From contig MCGO01000012.1 of assembly GCA_002104985.1 (NCBI GenBank), positions 186,001 through 250,000 of the forward strand: DNA of 64,000 nt. The letters are read 5' to 3'. Below the pieces are notes generated by a model. It made no database searches. It saw nothing but the letters and a program-made list of their open reading frames with translations, and was not told where the DNA came from. This document shows positions 45,182 through 62,800 of this stretch, in pieces; position 1 is the stretch's first letter; each line of letters opens with the position of its first letter. The translations under genes were made by a program, and so were the position numbers. The DNA is from Rhizoclosmatium globosum (taxonomy: Eukaryota > Chytridiomycota > Chytridiomycetes > Chytridiales > Chytriomycetaceae).

Positions 45182-48054
45182 TTACAATCCAATAGACATC
45201 AATACAATTTTCTCCTTCTTCTTCTTCTTTCCACCTTGTTGTTGATTTTCACCCTGACTACTTCCACCTGGACTCTCTGGTTGAGCGCTCCAAGCGTCGA
45301 TAGCGGGTCCACCTTTTTTGGGAAGTGGTGCAACAGCTGGAGGTGGTCGGGTCGGAAGTCCAGGGAATTCTTGAGGAGCGGCTGCTCTCGGGGATGCAGA
45401 AACAGCAACGGCGGCCGAAGGTGCTGGAGACGATGGTCCACCGCTTCCACTCCACAACATAGCCGCTTGAATCTGGGACGGTGTTGGCTCCATCGACGAT
45501 GACGAGATTCCATCGCGGAATTCAGGCCCCACACTGCTGCTACGACTGCTGTTGCTTGTTGTGTCGAACACTGGTCGTCTTGCATTGGTATCTTCCAGCG
45601 ACGACACAAATCCTTTTCCTTTTGACATGGCGTTCCACATCGGAGTGTTTGCGCGTTGATTCGTGGCCTTTGACTTGATGACAAGAACTCGAGCATTTTG
45701 GTTTGGTGAGGTTTGAGATTGAGGTTGTCTGCCCAATTGCCGAGTTGAGGATGGAGGAGGGAAATTGCCGTTAAGGCTGCTGCCACTGTTTCTTTGGGTG
45801 ACTGGGTTAGCTGGGTTTGCGTATGAACTTTCGTTGTATGGATTCGAATAATCGAATTCGTTCTAATTAAAAAAGCGTAAGTTCTCAACAAATGCAACAG
45901 AATAGACTCACTTTGTTGCGATAATCGTTCCAAACTCTCAGCATTTCTTCCTGCTTCATCTGCTTCTTGGTCTTTTGACCTAATCTTGGGTAGGAACCAG
46001 CAGTTGTTTCATCGGGTATACTGTCTGCCAACGACTTCCACACTCTTCCAGCTTTCAAAAATATTTCTTTTTTGATTGCATCCGGAGCTTGAGTCCGTCC
46101 TTCAAACACAAGGCGAATAAAGAAGTTGAGAAACTCTGAACATGTTGTCAAGTCATTTCTGTACATCTTGGCGATTGATTTGAGTTCATCCAGTTTGCCG
46201 CGATTACTGTTGAATAGTTCTTGCAATATGGCAAGTGTGGCTGGATCCATCATACCTCCAGAAGCTGCTGCCGTTGAAGGCGCTGCGTAAGAGGGTCCAG
46301 ACGAAGACGAAATTGCTCCAGCGCGTTGAGGTGGAGGAAAGTTATTATCAGATCTATCAAAACCTTGTGCAACAGAGTTGGCATAACGAGATCCTGCAAC
46401 ACCAACAGTTGCAGAAACATTAGTCGCTGACCCCAGCCTTGAAGATCCAGAATCAAGATTTGTGGCTTCAGCAGGAGTTGGAGCCACATCAGTCAATTGT
46501 CCGAATCCTGGTGGAGGTCGTACTCGATTGTCTCTGATGTGGGATTCTCCAAATTCAGCTGACATATCTAACACCTCTCTCGAAGGACCATCGTCTCTTC
46601 GATTTCCGTTCCTTCCACGAGCGTTTCCTCCTCGCCCACCGCCGCCACTACTGCTACTGCTGCTACCCCGCGCTCCAAGGTCTAACGATGGACTTCCGGC
46701 AATAGAAAAGTTGATGTCGATCTTCTGTCCTTTACCGCGAGCGGTCCTTTTGGTAGGATGGACCTGCATTTCATGAGCCTTCAAATCAATGTCGGAGAAG
46801 AAAACTTGGAACTTCTTTTCCAAGCATTCAGGATCCATGCAGCAAAAGTGCTCCTTCCTGAAGTGTTGTTCCTAATAATTTCAATTTAGCAAGTCTGTTA
46901 GGGTTGAAGGGATAATTTACCAAACGATCGTAGTTTTCGTAATATTGGTGACGAATTCCCACACCCGTACACAAGAAACACTGCTCGTGTGATTTACGAC
47001 AATGCTCATACAGCTCGTCGTCTCCATAGAAGTGCATATTACAAAAGCCACACTTTGGATGTCCTTTGAACGACGGGTCATTTGCATCGCCTGATTTAAA
47101 GTGCTTATCGAGATCTGATTGAGTATACATTGTATGTTCATGAGTAAAAGCTTTTTGTGGCGGGTACAAAGATCACTACGGTTGACTGTAAGCACAAATT
47201 CGAGTCCAAAAACGTACAGCTAGCTCACCACAAGAACTTATTGTGAGCGACACGAACGTGTTTCTTCAACTCCGGCCACCCCCTGGACATGAGACATCAC
47301 AGTCCGAATCGGGACAATTGAACCGAAGCAGGATCATAACATCTTCATACGCCTGGTCCGTATCGAAATGAATTGATAGTTTTCGGTCGACTTTCGCCAT
47401 TCTATTCAGATTGAATTCCGAGAAGGGCTTCTCAGCATCCCCAGTGAAGATTACATTTGACAGCGCCGTCTTCATGCAAGTGAGTAGATGTGTCAGCTGT
47501 GATGAGGAACCAAGAGAAGCCTCCAAACCTTGCACATTGAGCAGTTGTTGTCTTTCAGCAGAGCCCGCAGACGCAGTGAACACAAGTGACACACACGATG
47601 ATTACATTCGCCCACAGCGTACCAAGAAATAGGATCCGTACAGATAAAGCAGTGGTCTAAACATTGAAACCCAGTGTTACAACAACCAATGTCGTCAAAC
47701 GATACCAAACAACCAACCATCGGAATGTGAATGCCCCTTTTCCTCGGCTTCTGCAGCCGCTCTGCAAACAGTAGGGAATTCAATCAATTTAGCGGTTTGC
47801 AGATTCTATAGGCAATTTTTCCCTTACCTCAGAGCGGCAGGGTGGGGAGCAAGGGCTCGGACTGGTGACTTATCCTTCCTCTGAGCGGATTCACCAAAGA
47901 CATTGGCGGGTTTTGCGGAGGACGAGGCGGATGGAGCCAGAGCCGCAGCTTGTGACAGAGGTACAAACTTCTTCTTTGTTTGTTTGGGCGGCATTGGGTG
48001 GACGGCGGAGGGGAGTCTTTTGCTGTTTTTTTTGGAGGTTGTGGTCTCCTTCAT
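45182..48054 (-). CDS. HEL2: RING/zinc-finger E3 ligase HEL2/ZNF598 (two frame breaks)
   Basis: Leftward exons: 47828-48054, 47718-47761, 47529-47656, 47229-47469, 46921-47175, 45912-46871 and 45182-45862. The RING (CFICTDPISWYAVGECNHRV, CHLCSLRLRALLKDNNCSMC) is followed by the ZNF598 zinc-finger array: FNCPDSDCDVSC with KKHVRVAHNKFLCDLC, HPKCGFCNMHFYGDDELYEH, CFLCTGVGIRHQYYENYDRL, and HFRKEHFCCMDPECLEKKF. The low-complexity tail ends KKKKKEK near the stop. HEL2 ubiquitinates collided ribosomes in quality control. Two single-base breaks, at a C5 run (47279-47283) and a T5 run (47152-47156), interrupt conserved fingers; one added base at each restores the frame. The start is uncertain (48054 or a nearby in-frame ATG). 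Confidence 0.85.
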
Positions 48055-48514
48055 GGCTTCTCCACAGCGAGTTAATGCACACATTTGCAATTATCTTTTT
48101 GTTGTGGAAGGAGAGAGAGACACCTTTGCTTTCTTCTGCTTTCGACAAATCATTGACTTCTCCACTAACGTGGACTTTGGTGGAGGGTTGGAAGTGGTCA
48201 AGCAGACTTAAGAGAACTGCTTCACCACATTGCGAAATCGATGCATTTCTTGCCTCAAACCCCTTCAACCCACCTTCAACCGCAGAACTAACTCTGGAAT
48301 TTGTATAGTAATCATAGTATGATTGAAATTGGCTGAACCCCACGCTCATCAATCTCCATTAGTCACGGAACGTTGCGTGCAGAATCCTTTCCCTTCCATA
48401 CTGTGTCATTTCCTTTCTAAATAAGTGCACTAATCAGCTTGATCATAATTTATTACGCTGGTCAGTTGGCGCCATTCTGGATTCCTAGCAACATTTATTC
48501 CAAAATATCCCAAC
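48055..48514. other. HEL2 upstream region with a coding-like stretch
   Basis: No gene is assigned. On the minus strand 48139-48349 is open from an ATG (MSVGFSQFQSYYDYYTNS...VSSAVEGGLKGFEARNAS) and has codon use like real genes. It could splice (donor GTGTCT at about 48130, acceptor before the HEL2 exon) into the HEL2 frame, or be part of a small unrecognised gene. Confidence 0.35.
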
Positions 48515-49884
48515 CTAATTCCTCTTTTTAGTATTGTTCCCACCAGTTAGTTTATCTAGCTTTTTTCCAGCATGCTTCAGGTTCCCACCAACTCTATCCA
48601 GCTCTTCAGACATTTCTGCAAGCATCTGATTCTGAAGCTCCAATTCATCACCCATCGTTTGACCAATCTGTTTTTGGCGCTGAATGACAGTAGAAATAGA
48701 TTCGAGAGCATTGTCCTGGTCGCGAAGAACTTGGTTTTGTAAGAGAAGGAGGCCTTGGTTATCCAAGTTGATTGTTTGGTCAGTTTCCTTTGGTTGAATG
48801 GATGCGCCAAAGGCACGTCGGCCACGTGGAGTAGGAGTTGCAGCGTTTGATGAAGATGCAGATAGGGTTTGGCCAGACAAGAGTTCTGAACGGGCATTTG
48901 AAGCTGAAAGAGATGAATTTGAAGCTAAAGCCTGAGATACAGTTTGAGGAGATGCGGCAAATAGTTTGATAATTCTGTCCTTTTCTTCCTTGAGGTTTAC
49001 GAGTTGATCTTCGCGTCTATGAATTTCTGCAGGAGTGAGAGGCTGGAAGGCAGGTTTAGGTCCCCGCAATTTGAAGATATTTGAGGAGGCAACGAAGTAC
49101 TTATTCGGGTTGTTGCACCAGTTTCAGGGTTTGACGCGCCAATGGAGGAGGTGGTGGAAGTTGCAGACTTGCTTTTTGTGATGTGCAGCAGAAGAGCGTC
49201 ATCAAGGAGAGCCATGCGGTCAGCCAGTGACTTGATTGAAGCACGAATCTGAGCGAGTGCGGCATGCATAGCGGCCGTGTTTCCCTGAGTAGCCAATACA
49301 TCTTTTTGGGTGATTGCCTCTCTGATTGTGCGACACTCTGCAGCCACGGCCCTTGCCTCTGCCAGCCAATCCGCGGCGACACGTGTGCATTTGAAGTGAT
49401 TTGAATTGAAGTTGAAGTAGAAGCCGTAGTCGTTGACGTTGAATTCGGTAGTTGATTCGAGGAAGCGGCATCCGAGTCCAGCGCCAGAAACACGCGCCAC
49501 TCCGCCGAATCGCGCCATCTCGAATCCGCGCATTCGAGCATCGCCGCCAAGTACGCGCCAAGGCCGAGTCGCCGCTCCTCCGCCGCCGCCGCAACTGACC
49601 CACCACCACCACCACCACCACCAACAAACACCCAATCCCACCAACAACAACACCGCCAAACAATCGCACAATCCCCCACGGAACAAAAGACGAAGTCGGA
49701 AGCGACACAGGCGGCTCAAACGCGGGAAACTTCTTCCGCTGAACTGAATCAAACGCAACAAACTCGGAAAACCGCCGTGGGACCGTCCATGTTTCCCCCC
49801 TGTTACTTGTACACTGATTATGTATACTGCGTGTGTCCAAGGCTGGTTCCGTATTTCATACCGCGGGATGCTGACGGACGTCAC
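48515..49884 (-). CDS. Vam7-like PX-domain Qc-SNARE (frame broken)
   Basis: The leftward gene model is incomplete. The 5' part reads a PX domain (SVSIPRYEIRNQPWTHAVYI, then TWTVPRRFSEFVAFDSVQRK, LGLGAYLAAMLECADSRWRD). The middle is helical (AADWLAEARAVAAECRTI, HAALAQIRASIKSLADRM). The 3' part is GPKPAFQPLTPAEIHRREDQ and a Qc SNARE helix (RDQDNALESISTVIQRQKQI, ELQNQMLAEMSEELDRVGGN), ending without a transmembrane segment. PX at the N terminus plus an unanchored Qc SNARE is the Vam7 architecture, for vacuolar fusion via PI3P. Frames change at least three times; one change lies at a C6 run (49795-49800), where one added base joins the strands. The start codon is unresolved: the most upstream frame has only GTG. 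Confidence 0.68.
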
Positions 49885-49992
49885 TTAACCATATCTCTTT
49901 TTTTGAACTGTTCTTTTCATTGTTTCCCGCCCAAATCTCCAGCCAAATTTCAGCCAAATCTGTCAAATATCACCAGAATAGATACGCAGAAT

Positions 49993-50980
49993 ATGACGCA
50001 GAATATGATTGCTGAGGCTCCTCCAGATGTACGTCCTACCAAAACTTCTTCTGCTGCGTTACCACTGACTCATATCAGATTTTGTCCAAGATTGACCCCA
50101 CAAGAATCCTTTTTTCTGCACTGCATCACCACCACTCTTTTACGCACCCAGATTATCTCAGCTTAGTCATACATCCTCCTTCTGCCCGGGTCATTGAAAT
50201 TGCGCTCGAATCTTTGGTTCCCCCACTGTCCCGCCATGTTCCCCCACTTTGAACCAAGCTGTGAAAAACTATATTAGCGATACCATCACAATCTATGAAA
50301 CTTGGTTGCATCAGCTTATGAGGTGAGGGAGAACGTGCTCCAGAAGGAAACGAGGATTAAAGTCCGGCAGAGTGTAAGCTCAGGCAGAGTTAGCTGTATC
50401 TGAGTAATGCGAAGAAGGAGAAAATGCAAGGAACGAGCGATTTCCTGAAAAGCAACATCATGTTTTATGGTTGGCAACGCCCTAACAATCAGAACTAGAT
50501 ACAACGCAAGCAAAAACGTGGTCTCATGGTCAGATTTCTGGACTTACCAATTCATTCACGAAGCAAATCGACGCGTGCAGGAAAAATATGCTGGAAAGCT
50601 GGCGCGTGGATTAGTAGAAGGATTGGAGCCTCCTATCCCTCCACCACGTTTCAAAATTCATTCTATTTCGCGTGGAAGGCCTTGTGGCATACTTCGTGGT
50701 GGTCCTGGCGGTATGGGGAGGACGTATGTACAAAGGAGAACTGAAGAAAACGATGTGAAGGAATATGAAACTCGTTATCGGTCAACAGCAGCATAATCGG
50801 TCGGAGAATCAATTACCCGCCGTTTGATGGAGATGCAGTTGCTATGGGCCATTATTGGTGGAAGTGTTGGATGCATATGAACAACTTGCTTCAGAGACCG
50901 GACGTGAAGTACCTGAAAAATTTAAAATAACGAATATGATGTTGCCACTGTGGCTACAAGCAAGAAAGGCACCTAAGTAA
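49993..50980 (+). CDS. Unrecognised gene, frame broken
   Basis: Coding-like segments run from ATG 49993 (MTQNMIAEAPPD, intron GTACGT...CAG) through ILSKIDPTRILFSALHHHHS, VIEIALESLVPPLSRHVPP, LNQAVKNYISDTITIYETWL and WSDFWTYQFIHEANRRVQEK, to a tail EQLASETGREVPEKFK ending at TAA 50978-50980. At a C5 run (50241-50245) one added base joins VPP to TLNQAVKN; further frame changes remain near 50330 and 50800. I do not recognise the family. It is divergent from the Vam7-like gene. It could be a pseudogene, but see the homopolymer pattern in this region. Confidence 0.45.
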
Positions 50981-51156
50981 ATAATGGAGGATTGGATGGA
51001 GAATGTATGAACACAAAATAAAATATATCTGGAATTCTTGTCCCTTTCTCCTCAGGTTGGTTATACTCTCACATAAATCATTTATATTTGTAATTATCTG
51101 TGGGCTTTTCCCCCCATTCATCGGTGTTTTCACCTGCCGAAACAAAACATTCGAAA

Positions 51157-52570
51157 ATGGAAAGAGGGTTGCAATCATTGGATCAGGTCTTGCGGGGCTG
51201 CCACGGCCATTGCTCTCAGAGACAAGGCTTTGAGGTGATCGTGATGTGTTTATATTCCCTTTTTTCTCATGATCTAAACTCGAATTACGACAGCCAACTC
51301 TGTACGATAAAGTCGATCCAATCGAGGCCCTTAAAGAAAGCATTCGCACGCTAGAGCCAGTTATGATCCAGTTTGGAGAAATGGGCGGGGACCTTTGTGT
51401 AATGGGGAATGGAAAGAAGGCTCTCAACACCTTGGTCTCGCGTCCGTCATTGACGAGATTAGTGTTGACAACGATCTCTCAAAGAAATGACGTTCGCGTT
51501 GCTCGATGGCTCGGTAAGTATACGGGTGTCTTTCGTTTTTAAGTGGAGATTAGCCAATTTACGCAATGTTGAATAGGATCGTATCCCCAAGAAGACTCAG
51601 AAGGAGATATCGCGGCCATTCCTGTCCTTAGATCAAAGCTCCATGCTGCTCTTATGCGGGCTGCTATTCCATGGGATCAAGGCTTTCGGGGGCAAGAAGA
51701 TCAAGAATTTGACTCAATCCGATGATGAAGTCACTGTTGAATTCGAAGATGGCTCGCAGGTTGTTGCAGAATTGTTGTAGGAGCTGACGGTATCCATTCC
51801 GTCACACGCCAACTTCTCTTCCCCAATGCTCCAAGCCAGAAGTCTTTGCCACAGGCCACATTGGAGTCGTCGACAGACGAACGCTTCCTGATGGAACTGA
51901 GATTGACTTTGATTGCCAGCGAGCCATTTACGGAGACCCTGTCAACTCTCGCTTCATTTTTGGAGCTCGTTGCGAAAAGACTACAGGGGCTTTCTTTGTT
52001 GCTGATTTGAATGCTACCAAGCCTTTGGATGGTGGAGACGACTGGCGCCCATATACTGACTTACCTAAGGAATCTTCCGAATTGGCGGACTTGGTGGCTT
52101 CGTGGGGTGCTGCCCAAAACGTTGTCAATTGCATTCGTTACGCCAAGAGAATCAATCCAGCCAATTTGTATGATCTTCCAAATTTGTCGACTTTTTACAA
52201 GGGACGTGTTGTTCTAGTAGGGGATGCTGCTCATGGTACAATTCCGTTTTATGGTCAAGGGCTGAACCAAGCTTTCGAGGATGCTGGAGTTCTTGGTGAC
52301 TTGCTTGGTCACTTCCAAGACAAGGATTACGGTGCTGCGTTTGCAGCGTATGATCAAATTCGAGTCCCAAGAGCCCATTTGTGTGCTGCTGAAGCCCGCA
52401 AGAATGCTGGTCGAATGAAGGCATCCAACCATGTTCAAATGAAGATTGGGCGATTCGTGATGAGACTTGTTTTTACCATTATGAATGCTTTTGGAGTGGA
52501 TGATGAAGTTTATTATCATGATTTTCGCGACGATGTCATCAAGACCATTCCAGGAATTCAGTTGAAGTAA
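51157..52570 (+). CDS. FAD-dependent monooxygenase, KMO-like (frame broken)
   Basis: A group A flavoprotein monooxygenase. The dinucleotide-binding start VAIIGSGLAGL is at about 51170, the GADGIHSVTRQLLFP DG-motif block at about 51780, and the GD motif LVGDAAHGTIPFYGQGLNQA at about 52210, followed by FEDAGVLGDLLGHF and helical C-terminal sequence to the TAA at 52568-52570. The FYGQGxNxxFED signature resembles kynurenine 3-monooxygenase, but other aromatic hydroxylases share it, so the substrate is open. At least one intron (donor GTAAGT near 51515) is present. Several one-base contractions in short homopolymers (for example 51161-51163, 51226-51227, 51485-51487, 51770-51771) break the frame; the last 560 bases are clean. 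Confidence 0.72.
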
Positions 52571-52679
52571 TTTCTATTCTTCGTTTCTCTATTTTCAGAG
52601 TAATTTATTCCTAATATCGAATTGTTTCCGGTCCATTATTTAACTTCATTTATTAAACTTCCTTAATTCAATAAGATAC

Positions 52680-57981
<5,302 letters not shown>

Positions 57982-58264
57982 GTTTTTTCAAAGGTTTTTT
58001 AATTACTTTTGTGATTCACAAAGAAATCTCTCGTTCAATCTCATTTTCAGGAAACTTGGAGAATGGGGTGGAAGTTACAGGACTGGGGTGGAAGGTCATG
58101 ATGGATGATGTGAGTGATTCATTACCCATTCGCCAGAAACCAGATTGATTGCTACTGCAGAAATCTATCTCTTCAGAGAAAGATAACCTGCATCCCAAAT
58201 TGATGTTTATATGGTGAAAATAGCAAAAAGAAAATGCACAAGCCCAACGCCACTGATCACAACC

Positions 58265-59688
58265 TTAATTCTTGTAACTTTTCCTAAACTGCTTCGCGTA
58301 TGTAGCATTCCCACCGCTCAACAAAAAGAATGTCGCAACACCATCTACAAGTCTAAACGCTTCACTCCCCACAACATCCTGCAACGTACTCGCTGGATCA
58401 ACTCTCATCAGCTTTTTCTTTCCATCCCTCCAATCCTTGTAATACTCTCCACGTGCAGACGCATCCAAATCCGGTCTCGTCTCAAAGTACACTTCAATCT
58501 GCTCTGGGACATAAACTCCCTGCGTATCCCAAGGAGGTCGGTTCTCTGGGCCAAACATTTCAGCAATGTGGTCGGCGAATGTGTCTTGTTCGTGGAAGGC
58601 GGCGATAAAATCGCTGAGGGTGTGTTCTGGATACAAGAAGACGACGGGGTAAGTTAATGTGTTTGTGGCGGGGTCGAGTGCGGGAGAGTGGGAGGCAAGG
58701 AACGCTTCTTGAGTAAGGCGAGAGATGTCTTCGGCGGATGGCTTTTCCTTCTTGAGGGCTGAAACTGTTGTGACTCCTCGAGCCTGAAAAGTAATCAGTG
58801 TTAGTTTTACATATTGAAAGTTTGATAAGCGAGGTATTTTCTGAAGAGAATGCGTGATATCATACTAGAAATCAGAAATATAGGTACCTTGATTGTTTTC
58901 CAAAGAAGTTCCTCTTTTTCCTTCTTGAGGCGTTCTCGCTCTTGTGACGCAGCTTTCGCTTTCTCCAATACCAAATTGCGTGCTTCGATTTTGTTTTGAA
59001 TATCAAGGAGAGCTTTGTTTTCTGGGTCAAGCTTGAATGGAGGTAAGTGATATGAAACATAGAATATTCTAAGAGATACCTGCAATCCCATCTTGCAAGA
59101 ATCTCTCGCTTCGATAATACGTTCTAATGCGAGAAGAGCTTTGGTGGATCGGTAAAAGGCCTTCACGTTCTTTGGGTTGAGCTTGATAGCTTCAGCGCAA
59201 TCGTTCAAGACTTTACGGAAGTTTGCTGTACAAAAGATATGAGAATGCATTCGGGAATGATGTGGAAGGAAGCGAAGAACATAGGCACAATATGGCATGA
59301 TGGAAATGGACGTACACAGCTCCAAGTTGACGGCAGCTCTGTTGCAGTAAAGAACAGAGTTGAGTTCGGCATCTGAGCATTTGGCAGCAATTCCTTTTGA
59401 GTAGTGTTCGATTGCACTCTTGTATTGGGTCTTTCCAGCTTGGAAGGCTTCGTTTCCCTGCTCCTTCCAGTTGAGGGCCATCTCTGCGTCGAAAGATCAG
59501 ATACAACTAGATGCAGTGAGTAAGGAGAGTATACCCTCAGGAGTTCCATCGTAGATGAGGGACTGAAGAGCCTGCATTGTATCGTTGTCCATGGCATCTT
59601 CACCAAGAGATTGCATAAAAAGGGGAGTAGATTTGAGGACTTCTTCCATAGCTGGAACCGCCTTGCGTTGTGGACCAAATGTGGTCAT
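58265..59688 (-). CDS. CNS1: HSP90 cochaperone CNS1/TTC4
   Basis: Leftward, five exons: 59535-59688, 59316-59483, 59080-59225, 58888-59031 and 58265-58783, giving 376 aa, typical for the family. The N terminus (MTTFGPQRKAVPAMEEVLKS, TPLFMQSLGE) leads into three TPR units (ALNWKEQGNEAFQAGKTQYK, VLYCNRAAVNLEL, VLNDCAEAIKLNPKNVKAFY), a charged helix (LEKAKAASQERERLKKEKEE) and the C-terminal wheel domain (YPVVFLYPEHTLSDFIAAFH, YVPEQIEVYFETRP). It is a TPR cochaperone of HSP90/HSP70, essential in yeast and linked to translation elongation. The 48-nt intron 59032-59079 is in frame without stops. This gene is clean, although its neighbours carry frame breaks. Confidence 0.92.
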
Positions 59689-59839
59689 TGGTTGATTGAT
59701 TGTTTGAATTGAAGAACAAAAGCAAAAGCAAAAACAAACGAAGTGTTTGGAAGGCCGCCGAACCCCTCTACCGGACACACACACCACACACGCACGCACG
59801 CACCACCTTCTCTACCTCTTCACCACCAAGTCCGAGTCG

Positions 59840-62800
59840 ATGTCCGAATGCAGCGTGTTCAAAGACGCAAAGGGCGTCGTCGAAGATGGAATTGTGTCGT
59901 TTCTGTTTCCGCGGCTGCGACGACTCGTGCGCGTCTTTGCCGAATTGAACGGACTCGAAAGCGACAACGACTCGCTGCGGCTTTTGGTGGCGGCATCGCT
60001 TTCGGTTTGGACGACTTGGACAACGACACGAGCGACGCAGGCGACTTGGACAACCTTGTCAACGACGTGGCCCTTGCGGCGGCGGCGTTTCACCTGCCCT
60101 GATACAGCTGAAAACCGGTGGTGGAATGCCTGATCAATACGCGGAGGATGGTTGGCGATTCAGATTGGATCCTGCTTCAACATCCCCTTCACAGGCTAAA
60201 AGAGTATTCCGTCCATCACGCCTGTCTCTCGAGGCATTCCCATTCAACGAATGGTCGGCAAATTCAGAATCTACCCGTGAAGACTCGCTTCTGTCGCCAC
60301 CCGCGTTCCTATCCTACCTGCTGGATTCCCTTCAACCAGATCTTCATAAACTATCCCCTGACGATGTTGCTGCATGGGATATTCTGGCTGCCCTTCAATG
60401 TTTTGGGCAAGATACGGTTAGACAGTTTGGACTCCATGAGCCATTTGGTGTGGAAGGTGTGTCACACCCGTTACCCCTGTGTACTAATACGTCGTAAGAA
60501 TAGAAGACACTCCCTCCGATCGCGTTCTGGCAATCATTCATATACTCCAAAACCTGAAACCACCATCAACGTTTATTGAACGCCAAAACGTATCCAAAAT
60601 GTCGAGTTCGGAACTTATCTTGAATAAGGCTGTACGAATGCAGTTCTTTGTGAATCCTTATGTTTCATCCGCGCGAACTCAGAATATTTTCACCCTGATT
60701 CATCCAATCTTGTCGGATTCCGCAAACTCGGACGCTCTCAACTGTCTTACTCAACCTGTGCGCAAATCAGCAAATCCTATGACTTCTTTAATGAAATTGA
60801 TTCGAAGCTCGACTATGCGGCCCGTTCCGAATATGGCACCTTTGGCTGCTGTTCGCTTCGGAAGCAGCGACTCAATGCTCAAAAGTAATTCTGAGGTGAA
60901 TATCGTGCCAAATGATTCCGATATTGTGATGTCTCGTCGACCGCAACCACAATCTCCGAACGGTACGAATTCTGCAACAAAACCTGTTGAAGAATCCAAA
61001 ACCGTCACTGTTGATATTGGTATTCAAACAGACTCGTCGGAATCAGCAACGAAATGCATTCAAACCAAAGTCGTTGAATCTACAGAAACATTTGTTCAGA
61101 CAGATCCATCTGGGTCGTCAGCGAAAGCTGTCCAGACACATATATTTGAATCCACCGAAATTCAAGTTCAAACCGATCTGTCGAAATCTTTGATGACATC
61201 TGATGCCAGCACAATGACATCAAACCCAAGTCCCGCGCAAACAACTTCGTCAACGCCACTTCAAAATATGTCACAAACGCGGAATACGTTTGTTTCATCT
61301 GTACCCCAGGGAAGACCGGCAGTAGCAGAGTCTCTCCTGAACTATGGGATCAACTGCGACTGAACTTGCCAACTGCAAATCCAGCCACAGAAGGAAGCAG
61401 TAGTTCTCCTCTTTTGGCACAACAACTACAGTCAAGTTTGCAGCATCCGCCCAGATTAAGTGCCAGCCCCACTCAAACAAATGCCCAGCTTAGAGACTCC
61501 CAAATAGCCCCGCAACAGCTACAAACGGTCAAGTCTGTGTCCATGCAACCTCGCCTTGAAAGCGGAACACTGGGACAAGGTTCCTCTGGGGCCGCAAACA
61601 CTTTCGAAACATTGTCAAATCTCACTTCCCTTCACGGCCTGTCTATTATTCCACTTCTCGATTTCAAAACCTTGCCCACATTCATTGAAGGTATCAAGAA
61701 GTTCAATGCTTCCATAACAACGGCAAATCGAGCCAAAGCACTTGATTATCTGCAAGCTCTTCGTCGTTTCATCAATAAGTTGCTTGATAAACATAAAGCA
61801 ACGGGGTCCGACCAGATCAAGATCCTGGAAAAATATGTGTTGCTTGTGAAGTGGAGATATCAAAGCATTCTCAATCTGTGAGATTGAGAAACAGAATCGT
61901 GAAAAATCGAATATACCTCAAAGTATTATGACTTCAGCTGTATTGCAAAGTAGGAGCGGAAGTGGGAGTGGAGTTTCACCTGTATCTTCGACGACTGCAA
62001 CTCCTGTCACTCGTTCTCCTCATGCACTGCCACCCCGTCCTGTCCAAGCCATTCCACCGCAGAACTCTGCTCAAGCCTCAGCAATTCCTGTCATTGCGCA
62101 TACCCCCCAAGGGATTGAAAGCCCCTTACTCAAATCTCTTCTTGAAAGACAATTATGTGTGTTAAAACCCTTGCCTTTATTTCTGCGGAACACGTGAACG
62201 AATCAGCCAGTGCTTTATTTGTGCAACAAGAACGAGTTTGGGTAGAGAACGCCATTAACAGTGAATACTCGCGAATTATAGAAGAATTGAGAGAAAGGGA
62301 AGCTTGTCGAAGTTTGCCGCGGCGCCATTGTCGCTGCCAACACCGGCAGCCTTTAGCAGAAATGGGAAGGCTACTCCAAAGGAACGGGCCGAATATTTAC
62401 AGTTCATGCAACAACTGTTGAGAAATATCAGCTGCTGAAACAACAGCAACTTCGGCAAGCAGAATATGTGGGTATACAGACACAACATCAACAGCCGATT
62501 TCACATCCAATACAGCATCAACCTCCTCAGCCACAGCACAATCCAAGTACCACAGCAAGTTATTCACGGTCAACAACAGCAAACCTCCCAACCAGCAACA
62601 ACCATCCACTTTCATATCCGATCCGACACGTTCGCGACTTTCACTGCTGCAACAGCAAACTGTTGACAAAATACTGATGGACGGAACCAAATACATGCTG
62701 GTCAACTTGCGGTTGCTCCTGTGGTGAGTTCAAGTCAACCTACAGCCCAGCTTCATACATCTTCTCAACAGCTTCAACAACCTCAACACTGCAGTATGCA

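Noticed and set aside
47230..47285. Programmed ribosomal frameshifting in HEL2
   Set aside because: The slip sites are not canonical, two separate shifts would be needed in one gene, and unrelated neighbouring genes show the same one-base contractions, so assembly error is more likely.
49433..49747. His/Pro-rich plus-strand frame (HHHHHHHQQTPNPTNNNT-like)
   Set aside because: It is antisense to the Gly/Val-coding GGT repeat inside the Vam7-like gene; low-complexity artefact.
50954..51430. A 158-codon minus-strand frame opposite the monooxygenase start
   Set aside because: It covers the conserved FAD-binding GSGLAG segment on the other strand and shows no homology signal.
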